Part shown: positions 23,301-31,494 of the stretch, in pieces | Position numbering within the stretch: the stretch's first letter is position 1 | How the letters are laid out: every line of letters starts with the position of its first letter | Assembly: GCF_016808335.1 (NCBI RefSeq) | Contig: NC_053153.1 | Span: 27,762,090-27,826,089, forward strand | Direction: 5' to 3' | DNA: 64,000 nucleotides | Origin: Panicum virgatum | Lineage: Eukaryota; Streptophyta; Magnoliopsida; Poales; Poaceae | The notes under the pieces: model-generated | Database searches by the model: none | Seen by the model: the letters and a program-made list of their open reading frames with translations, nothing else | What the model was told of the DNA's origin: nothing | Translations under genes and position numbers: made by a program

Positions 23301-24838
23301 GGATCGGACCCAAGGTCCGCAAGTAGTCGACGCCGAGGACGAGGTCGAATCCGCCCAGGTCGATGCCGAAGCAGCTGATGGCGAAGTCCTCCTGGCTGAT
23401 TTGCATGGAGACGTTGCGGGCCACCGTCACTCATAGTTTGGCGCTTGATGTCACCAAGCTGAGACGACTCATCAGATCCGTGTGGATGAAGTTGTGCGTT
23501 GAGCCGCTGTCGAGGAGGGCCGTCAGACGGTGTCCGCCGATGTGGACAGGGACCATCATCGTGTCCTCGGTGCGAATGTCGGCGATGGTGTTGAGGGAGA
23601 CGACCGGGTCCAGATCCTCGGCAGACTGGGCGCCAGCGCCCCCAGCCGCAGCTTTGTCCTCGCCATCGGACGTGTAGTTGGCCACCTCCGGGTAGAAGAG
23701 GCGTTGGCACTAGTGGCCACAGACGTAGGGCTCATCGCAATTGTAGCAGAGGCCCTGACGGCGGCGTTCCACCATCTCAGTGGGTGTTAGACAGTGGAAC
23801 GGTTTGGGCGGCGGTGCTGGTAAGGCCGGTGCAGGAGCGGCCGGCGGTGGCAGGCACTGAAGGGGCTGCGCGTGGCGCAGCTGGCGGCGGAAGGGGCAGG
23901 CATTGGGGGAGTCTCCCTGCACGCTGTGGTAGGGCGGTCGTCGTGGCCGTTGTGTGGCGCTCGAAGGCCCGTGCGAGATGCATGGCATCCTGGAGCGTCT
24001 GGAATGTGCGGAGCTTGACTTCGACACGGAAGTGATCCGACAGACCCCCCACAAAGAGGTCCGCCTTCTGCTTTGGCGAGAGCTCTGGGGTGTGGCACAC
24101 CATGGCGTTGAAGCGCTCTTGGAAGTCTTGGACGGTGCCATGCCAGGGAAGCCGGGCCAGCTCCGAGAGGCGGTTGGAGCGAATGGCCGTCCCGAAGCGC
24201 TGGTTGGCGAGCTCCTTGAAGCGCTCCCATGACGGCATGCCCTCGTCCTGCTCGAGGGCGTAGTACCAGGTTTGGGCCATGCCAGTCATGTGGTACGAGG
24301 CGAGCCAGACCCGGTCGGAGGCCAGCGTGTGCTGCCCCCTGAAACTTCTCACAGCGATGGAGCCAGTTCAGCGGATCTTCAGCGCCGTCGTAGGTGGGGA
24401 AGTTGAGCTTGCTGAAGCACGGAACTCCCAGGCGTTCATGTGCGCGATAGCTCCCTGTGCGCCGGGCGCGCCCGACAGGTTGGGCTAGGGGATGTCGTCG
24501 AACAAGGGTAGCGGTGATGGCGAGTGGGGAAATGGGATGGAGGTGATCGGCAGGGTCGGTGATGTCGTCGGGGCCGTCGTGCACATGGTGGTGGCGGCCG
24601 ACGAGGACGAGCCTACGAAGGTCGTGGAACCGTACCCTGGCATCCCATAGGGCATGGACGCCAGGGGGTTCGACGTCGGCGGCGATGGGAGGCGCGATTC
24701 CAGGGAGGTCATGCGCGCCTCCATGCGCGACTCCATGTCGCCCATGGTGCTGAGCATCTTGGTCATCAGGGCAGCGAGGCCCTCCATGGTTGGCGGCAGT
24801 GGTGGTGATGAGTTCTTGTCGTCGTCGTCGCCTATCAT
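20280..24838 (-). pseudogene. Gag-pol of the Reina-type element, frameshifted
   Basis: In element order: gag start MIGDDDDKN at 24838; gag core 23777-24352 (WYYALEQDEGMPSWERFKE); knuckle CYNCDEPYVCGH near 23720; protease LLDSGSTHNF near 23500; reverse transcriptase and RNase H 21487-22938 with FFDDIL and CDASGTDFG; integrase zinc finger 21440-21664; integrase core 20567-21439 with STDF, SDRD and the Glu position in GQFEVIN; and a chromodomain end 20280-20489 (ATWEP). At least six frame changes or stops separate these blocks. The catalytic motifs remain readable. The last 94 coding bases lie inside the 3' LTR. Confidence 0.85.
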
Positions 24839-24839
24839 A

Positions 24840-24849
24840 GCTGATACCA
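24840..24849 (-). other. Primer binding site of the Reina-type element
   Basis: The minus strand reads TGGTATCAGC, three bases after the LTR end, complementary to initiator tRNA-Met for nine to ten bases. The gag ATG follows immediately, an unusually short leader. Confidence 0.7.
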
Positions 24850-24852
24850 GGT

Positions 24853-25247
24853 TGATAGGACCAGCAATCCTACCGCGACTCTGAAGGTTGTAGGCGTGCG
24901 AGAGAGGAGGAGGGGGCTTGAACTGACGCCTGCAAGGGGTTGCCGTGTTTGCTGGTGGGGCGCAGGGAGAGGAGGCGGCGGCTGTGCTAGGGCTGAAGGA
25001 GGAGGCGCAAGGGTTGGGGGTGGCCCCGTGAGGCCAACTGAGATTGATTCTCAGCCTGCTCTATTCCAATCCAGAGTATGGGTTTATAACTTACAATTGT
25101 CTCACAATATGGAAATTAAATGACATAAAAGGGAAATCAAATATCATGGCTCTTTAGCCACTTGATCGCCGCCCCTTGCACTGATAGGTGATCCACGCCG
25201 GGGCTGGCGCCTACGCTTGGACTGGGGCCGGCTCCTGGCCCCTAACA
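24853..25247 (-). repeat. 5' LTR of the Reina-type element, about 395 bp
   Basis: On the + strand it runs from TGATAGGACC to CCCCTAACA. Its right 236 bp match the truncated 3' LTR. The left boundary is set by the adjacent primer site. Confidence 0.75.
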
Positions 25248-25266
25248 CTCCTCATCAATGTTGCTA

Positions 25267-26187
25267 GCACGTGATTTCTCCTTTTTTAGATAATGGAAAA
25301 CATCCGGCTTCAAACCTCTTCATAGAAGAGGCATCAATCCAAAATTATTACAACGAATCGAAAATTTAAAACACATAATGGTCCATCATTATTGACCAAT
25401 GCGTAAAATAAACGGTCATCCATAGGATGCGAAGAGACCCTAGCATGCTTTGACAATCTCATCCTTTCTGTCATCAGTGCGCTGCAACAGAGCCCAAAAC
25501 CGGAGCCAATGTGTCCCTCTGAAAAGAACCTGCAAAAAGGTTTTTGGTCTGCATTTGTCAAACATAGTTTTATTCCTTGTGAGCCATATTGCCCAACACA
25601 AAGAAGCAGCCCCTCCTGTCAATAGCATTAAATTGTGATTATGATTACCATATTTAGACCAACCATTAAACTAATCAGTGGTACTTTGTGGTAGTGAAAT
25701 CCCAAAAACAATATGTACGACATGCCATAAAAATTTGGCATAATGACATTCGAAAAATAAATGTTGTATGGTTTCTGATTTACTACAAAAGCAACAAGTT
25801 TTGCTTCCTTTTCAATTTCTCTTAAATAAATTGTCTTTCATTAAGATCACTCCTCTTTTAACAAACCACATGAAAATCTTTATTTTGAGAGGAATCTTCA
25901 TAAGCCAAATTTCTTGTGTAACTTTAATGTTATTATGACCATGATATTAAACAAGTACAATTATCAGATCTAAAAATTAACTTTCACAAAAGTGAAATCT
26001 TCTGTTTTGGGCAAGCAAGTAGAGAATGTGAATCACAATATTCACAGCTATTTGGTTGCAAAATAGGTTCTTACCCGTTCCGTAATTTGGGTATTCCAAT
26101 GCATTATAGAAAACTCTCAAACAAAGATTGGAAAATGATTGAGAACAGAATTGAGAAAAGATTAAGCAGTTGGCACGTGATTTCTTC
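25267..26187 (-). mobile_element. L1-type LINE insertion with inverted 5' part (twin priming)
   Basis: The insertion is bounded by the duplication GCACGTGATTTCT at 25267-25279 and 26173-26185. A short T run at 25282-25287 is the poly(A) tail of the minus-strand part. The 3' part (minus, about 25290-25930) encodes the RT zinc-binding region and C-terminal tail, including KIPLKIKIFMWFVKRGVI and CWAIWLTRNKTMFDKCRPK. The 5' part (plus, about 25935-26172) encodes an earlier piece of the reverse transcriptase, including INFHKSEIFCFG and LGIPMHYRKLSNKDW. By family comparison roughly 200 residues between the two parts are missing. It is a 5'-truncated, dead copy. Confidence 0.88.
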
Positions 26188-27357
26188 TATATATGTTTTT
26201 TTTTTGAAAGATCCTATATATGTTTTTCGAGAGCGTCTATCTGGAATATCAAGAATGAGGTATCTTGTAGCTGTCGGACGGACGTAGCGAGAGGCGTACA
26301 CGCACCCATGCTGCATCGATCATCCATGCTTCTGCGCCGGGACTATCTCCGTCGTCTGCACTCCGCAGCATCATTCACTCTGCTCTACCGGTTCATGACC
26401 CATTTCGTAAACACTAGAAACCTAGGGCGCGGCGTTGCCGCGCCAGCTGGACCTTGCCATTTGTAGAAAATTTGTGATTAATTATTGACAATATGGGTTT
26501 ATCAGATATATGTTCTTTGTATGAAGGAAATACTAATTCTCCCTCACAATTAAGAACTCTTGCACTGCATAAGTATAATTCAATGGTGTTTCCAATATAA
26601 ATGAATAAAAGATCGGAAAAGTAATGTGTCACAGAAATTTCGATTAGAATGTGAGTATGGCAACATAAATTAAAAATAAATAATCAATCCCTTTGTCGGT
26701 TAATGGATAAGAAGGGGAACATCACGACAAAGGTTCAAGCGATTAGCTCATTTTGTGAGAAGCTGTGGAAGAAGTTGTTTAATCACCAACCTATTCCCTT
26801 CTGGTACACCTTGTAATAATGCATCAAAGGTATAAGCAGAAACATGAAGCATGCCTTGCAAGCAATTGAGATTATAGATCACCTAAAACTTTATACCATC
26901 TACAATTGTGAAAGTGAGGAATTGTCCAATTAAATAAGGTATTTATATTTGATTTTATGATAAAAAGTACTTGTATGGTGGGTTAGCCTGATGGAGGAGT
27001 GCTGAGACATGATATACTATGGTGAAAACTTGGATCCAATAAATTATTTTATTTGGCACATCTAACTATCTAGCGGAACTGAAAATTCTTGTTTGTACAT
27101 GGGATATTCGAACATGGAGATCATTTTTTTTATGTATCATAAAGATACTATGATATTAGGAAGCATATAAACTACGGATCATGCATCAACATGTATATCT
27201 CCTTTTAAATGCAGAAGCATAATTTCTTGGTAAAAATGGTGAGCAAATTACCTAACATAATCTAAAGAGTGCTTCAAGAAAACAAAATATAAGGATAAAC
27301 AGGACAAAGATATGATATCAGAATCACATAATAGGCAGTAGCAACATCTTTATCAGA
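26188..27357. other. AT-rich intergenic DNA with no gene recognised
   Basis: Apart from the Helitron-like terminus at 26414-26444 I see no supported ORF, RNA gene or repeat structure here. Confidence 0.5.
26414..26444 (-). mobile_element. Helitron-like 3' terminus
   Basis: On the minus strand, a hairpin with an 8-bp GC stem (GGCGCGGC, 3-base loop, GCCGCGCC; 26426-26444) is followed after 8 bases by CTAG (26414-26417) and then T. This is the classical Helitron end. The body would extend rightwards on the + strand. No matching 5' terminus was located, so the element length is unknown. Confidence 0.5.
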
Positions 27358-27850
27358 AGTTTTTTTTAGGAAAATAGCAGGTGATCTACCCATTCATTAT
27401 AGTAGGAAGCAAAATATTTACAATTTGAGTAAGTGAAAGAAAAGAAGATTATGCATATGTATAACGATAGCCGATTACTCCTGGTCCAAGTGAACTAAAC
27501 TGAAGTTCTGTAGGTCTGGCATGATGACCTCTGGAACTATGAGGGCCTCTGTGTCCTGTTTTCGAGGAGCCCCCGACAACGCTCCTTCCGTAGATTCTAC
27601 GTTGTGTATATGATGACTTGCAAGTGTGATTGTATGTTGTTTGCAGCAGTTGTTCCAGCCCACCATTCTAAGCACATCATTAAGTTGGGGGATCACTGGT
27701 TGATTCATGCCACCGCCATGTTCCACACTTTTTCTCCATACGAGCACTTGGCCATAAGGTGTATTGTCGATTCATCCCTTGCTTGACACAACTCACAGAT
27801 CGGATTTGTTTGCCCTCCACGCCTGATGATACAGTCAACTGTTGGCACTC
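27358..27850 (-). pseudogene. LINE 3' fragment (RT zinc-binding region)
   Basis: On the minus strand, about 27730-27840 reads a cysteine motif typical of the plant LINE zinc-binding region (NPICELCQARDEST, then HLMAKCSYGEKVW). It continues after a frame change into 27475-27747. An eight-T run at about 27364 fits a poly(A) tail, so the 3' end is on the left. It is strongly decayed, with no clear target duplication. Confidence 0.6.
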
Positions 27851-29120
27851 TCATCTCCAGAACTTGAATCAATCAGAGCTAGAGCATGAATAATATGTAA
27901 GCTTCTCTGAATCATGCACAAGGGACACACATAGCTATTCCACATAACTTGGAAGAAATGGGTAGACCAGTGGCCAATATATGTGCTTTCAGCATTTTAT
28001 TTTTTCTCTATAACTTGTCCTAGCATTGATGACAAGATTCAAACTTTTGTGATCCACCATTATTTTTATATGGATTTGGAAAATTAGTTGTAAGCAGAAG
28101 TGTTAACATGCATCAACTAGCTAGCTTGTTCCATCTTCTTGGCACAAGCGCATCTCGCAGCAAAAAGAGGCTTGGCCAGTTGCTTCTATGTTTCCCAGAG
28201 CAGCATACGACATTGCCTATGAAGAAGAGCGGCACCAAGCCAGCAGATCAAGATGAAAGATCCGTCTCACAGACATTTGTTCGAGCACTTGGTGTGCAAC
28301 AGCTAATCAAGGGCGAGCAGAGCAGAGGAATGAATCAAGGAAACCTGCAGTGGTTACATTATCATGCGGATGACACCCACATCGGCCGCAGCAGCACTCA
28401 GTGACGCGTTGACCGGCAGCATCATTCCACACGCCGGGTGACGGCGGCTCCATTTCTGCGACGAATTGAAGGAAGGAAGGCCCTGGTGGGTCAGCTTACC
28501 ATGAGGGCCGGCCATGGCTGCGACGGTGGCTTATTTGCGTCGACGGCGAGCCGTTGTGCAGTCAACTAGGGCTCCGCCTGAGGGGTGGGGGAGGTTCCCT
28601 GGTGCGGAGGCGGAGGTCGAGGCTGAAGCAATCGGTCCATGGATGGGCGCCCACGATGGATTTTGCCGGCGGTGTCGTCGTCTTCCAGCAATCGTCGCCT
28701 CTGCCCCCATGGCCCGCCTCTTCTCCCCGCGCTGGTTGTTCCGCTGCTCCGTCCGCTGGCTCCACTCCTGACTGAGCAGGCTCTCGTGGCCGCCTGCGAG
28801 GCTCCTTGCGGTGCCGCCGATGAGCCCGGGGCTACGTCCACGCCCAGGAACAGGATGGAGGCGACGGTGTAGCTGGAGGACGAGGGCGGCGCCCGTGCGG
28901 CGCAGGACCAAGCAGGCAGCCTGCGGTTCACGCCGCGCTGGAGGGCGGAGTCGGCCAGGGACGCTTCCTGCCGTTCGTGCCCGATCCAACGGTTATTTTT
29001 TTACTATAGACGTGGCCCAATCTTGTGCCAGAGAATGGACCCATGTTTCATGTTTTAAAGATGTGTTCTACCGGGTTCAGCAACATTTCTTGAAAACGGT
29101 TAAACCAATGAAGTTAAGAT
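27851..29120. other. Unrecognised region between LINE relic and P450 fragment
   Basis: The left half is ordinary AT-balanced DNA. A 98-codon + strand ORF at 28108-28404 has no recognisable domain. 28430-29000 is GC-rich, with overlapping ORFs in several frames on both strands (for example 28514-28771 + and 28531-28989 -), none convincing. It may hold captured gene pieces or an old GC-rich first exon. Confidence 0.35.
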
Positions 29121-29207
29121 AATGCTAAGACTCGGGTGTCCGGACTACGGTGAAAATATCGGATGCCTCGCTGGTAAAGCGCGTGGCATCTCCTCCTGCA
29201 CATACTC

Positions 29208-29214
29208 TATATAC
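29208..29214 (+). promoter_or_regulatory. TATA-like box upstream of the P450 fragment
   Basis: TATATAC lies about 210 bp before the P450 start codon. It suggests that the promoter was carried along with the coding fragment. Confidence 0.35.
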
Positions 29215-29421
29215 TATGCGGCCTGGAGGGGGAGCGACGGGAGCGCTCAGCTGCTCCCTGGGCGACACGTGCCTTGGCGAAGAAGGCCGACGCGAGCCGT
29301 GGATTCGGCGCTTCGGCAGTACGCTATGCTTGCGTCGTCAGATCAGACCTTTTTATCACGCCTGATCCGGTCTGCACTGCCAAGAAGCTTGCAGAAGCTA
29401 GCCAGCCAGTTCCATACTTCC

Positions 29422-29811
29422 ATGGAGCAACCGGCGTTCTACTACCCGTGCCTCCTCCTGGCTCTACTCCTCCCTCCCCTGCTCCTCAGGCAGCTCAGGA
29501 AGCGCAACGGTGACGGCGGCGTCAGGCTGCCGCCGGGGCCGTGGCGAGGTCCTCAAGCTCATCTCCGGGCTCAGCCTCGGCGACCTGTTCCCGTCGTCGC
29601 CATTCGTGAGCTTCCTCAGTGGGACAGCACGGCGAGCTCACGCCAACCACCGGAAGAATTTTGAGCTCATGGAATGCGCCATGAAGCAGCACGAGGAGCG
29701 GAGAGCTGCCGCGGCGGCAAACGGCACTGACCCGAAGGAGGAGGACCTGGTGGACGTGCTCCTGAGAGTGCAAAAGGAAGGAGGCCACGATGTGCCTCTC
29801 ACCATGGGACA
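29422..29811 (+). pseudogene. Cytochrome P450 (CYP71-like) gene fragment with internal deletion
   Basis: The start codon opens a typical plant microsomal P450 N-terminus: hydrophobic anchor (YYPCLLLALLLPPLLLRQL), then the proline hinge RLPPGPW at about 29527-29544. The reading then jumps frame straight into a mid-protein segment (EVLKLISGLSLGDLFPSSPF at about 29544-29604, then the helix segment with HEERRAAAAANG and DLVDVLLRVQKEGG). It stops matching after PLTMG near 29811. Roughly 150 residues are deleted at the jump. The oxygen-binding helix, ExxR and heme Cys regions are all absent, so no enzyme can be made. Confidence 0.8.
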
Positions 29812-30250
29812 TGCTGGCTTCGGCAGTGCGGGTGGCGGCGGCGTGTGGGCAGTGGGCGTAGGGGATGGGAGGAGAAGGAGTGGGTAGGGTTTCTATGGGC
29901 TGGGCTGTATGTTGGGTTGGGCCTATTTTTCCCTTTCTTTTTATTTTTATTTTTTTTGGTGGTCCTGCTATTTTTTCATGTTGCCGTCGCTCGAGAGGCT
30001 GCTGTCGTCGCTGTCTGGGAGGCAGTTTGGCCTGGCCCTTCCAGCGCGGCGGAGCGTGCAGCTCGGCCTAGTCTTAAACATTCGGGGCGGGGGAGGTGCC
30101 CACCCAGTCGGGGCACGTCAGCGGAAAATAGTCGCCCATGCAATTTTCATCCGGTTGCTCGCGGCCCTTGCCCAATCGAGCAGCTGCCGCCGTGCATCCT
30201 ACTCTTAACGCGTACCTCATTTCCGGCTGGACGTGTGGCTGCGATCTTGA
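29812..30250. other. No gene recognised between P450 fragment and Helitron-like element
   Basis: GC-rich DNA with a long T run at about 29945-29958. ORFs at 29845-30258 and 29909-30208 are low-complexity and I do not support them. Confidence 0.4.
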
Positions 30251-30731
30251 TCTACTAGCTGGGCTCCCGGCTATCGGTAAATTTTTTTCCGTTGGACTGT
30301 GATGCTCTACCGGACCATCAGTTGCCCTGCTTGTTGCTACGGGAGAAAAACATCACCAACCATTAGTTTGTTATGCATGCATCCCTTGACTAATTTTCTT
30401 AAATTGTTATGGACATTGTGATACAATGAACCATGACCCATGCCTTCTATGACAAACATTTTGTTTCACTAATTTTTTGCTAAATTTAATTAGTTTCATG
30501 TAAGAGTGTGTTGTTTATCACTATTGACACAGTGCAGCTGTGTGCCTGCATCTGCATACCAAAACATTGTTACCATAGAACTATCTAAGCAAACTTGTAT
30601 ATGCGTATGTAAAATATTACTATTATTTTAAAATCACTTCAATTATTGCTAGCATCTCATAATCACTTCTATTATAACCATTTTTATTATATATTGCCTG
30701 CTCGCGCGCCCATGCGCGCGCCAATCACTAG
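30251..30731 (+). mobile_element. Candidate small non-autonomous Helitron
   Basis: These 481 bp start TCTACTAGC after A and end with a CGCGCGC/GCGCGCG hairpin (30703-30720, CCAT loop), a 7-base spacer and CTAG (30728-30731) before T. TC start, 3' hairpin, CTAG end and A/T insertion are the hallmarks of Helitrons. There is no coding capacity. Confidence 0.5.
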
Positions 30732-31074
30732 TTATTTTACAATTGTTTGCTCCCGTCCATCCTCTCCTCGTCAACCTTCCAGAACTCCGCCTCCTTTTCC
30801 AACGCCCACCCCCTGCTCCTGCTCCCATGCGATGGCCCCTATCGGTGAGAAGCGTGGCGGCGGAGGCCACCAGTGACCCCAATCGCGATACGGAGAAGCA
30901 GGGGCGCGCCCAACGCAATCGGCTCGCGGCGACCGCGCGGTGCTCCCACTCCCCACCATCTGTGCGGCGCTCGTGCTCCCTTCCATCGGTGAGCCACTGT
31001 GACGAGAATGGTGGCAATAGCTTGAGCAGGGTGGAGGAGAAGGGAGCACTCTCATGCACACAAACGCTCGACAT
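30732..31074. other. Unrecognised GC-rich flank of the Copia insertion
   Basis: Before the Copia element inserted, this was contiguous with 47786 onwards and may belong to the same Mutator-like relic. The ORFs on both strands look compositional. Confidence 0.3.
31070..31074. repeat. Target-site duplication GACAT, left copy
   Basis: GACAT directly precedes the outer Copia LTR and is repeated at 47786-47790. Confidence 0.93.
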
Positions 31075-31462
31075 TGTTAGATATATAAACTTGTGTTCTG
31101 CTCATTTATCATTTTATCACGTTACTTGTTTTAGCGTGAGCTCAGCTGGTGGCTTATCCATAGCTGAGCGCGTCCGGCTGGAGACGTGCCCGTTCACGTC
31201 GCGGCCATGGCGCGCGGCACGATCTGGCATGCGGGATGGCGCACGCATTTAGCGGATCATGGCGCGCGCATGCAGGAGCTGAAGACCAAGCCCTGTCTTT
31301 CTTTCTTTTGTCAGTTGTAATCGCTACAAATAAGAGAATGAAAAAATAGAAAAGGCTGCAAGTTGTTCGCAGCGCCAAAAACACTCTCGCGTTGAGTTCC
31401 ACCTAGTGTTCCGTGTGTTCTTGAGAGCCGTCTGCTCTTGGCCGAATAGATTCCGGCTGACA
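31075..31462 (+). repeat. 5' LTR of the outer Copia element
   Basis: It starts TGTTAGATATATAAAC and ends GGCTGACA. A TATATAA-like box lies at the very start. Confidence 0.95.
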
Positions 31463-31464
31463 TT

Positions 31465-31476
31465 TGGTATCAGAGC
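31465..31476 (+). other. Primer binding site of the outer Copia element
   Basis: TGGTATCAGAGC lies two bases after the LTR end, complementary to initiator tRNA-Met. Confidence 0.92.
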
Positions 31477-31494
31477 TAATCATTCAGGGACCTG

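Larger units (their letters stand above)
20139..25247 (-). mobile_element. Short-LTR chromovirus (Reina type), decayed
   Basis: The element runs right to left: 5' LTR 24853-25247, primer site 24840-24849, gag, pol with a chromodomain end, then a truncated 3' LTR 20139-20373. A short LTR and pol coding that runs into the 3' LTR fit the Reina or CRM side of the chromoviruses. The LTR parts that can be compared differ by roughly 4 %, so it is much older than the Tekay-type element. No target duplication is visible, as expected if one end was deleted. Confidence 0.8.

Noticed and set aside
28514..29000. GC-rich ORF cluster that might be a gene
   Set aside because: No domain, four overlapping frames on both strands and no consistent splice structure.
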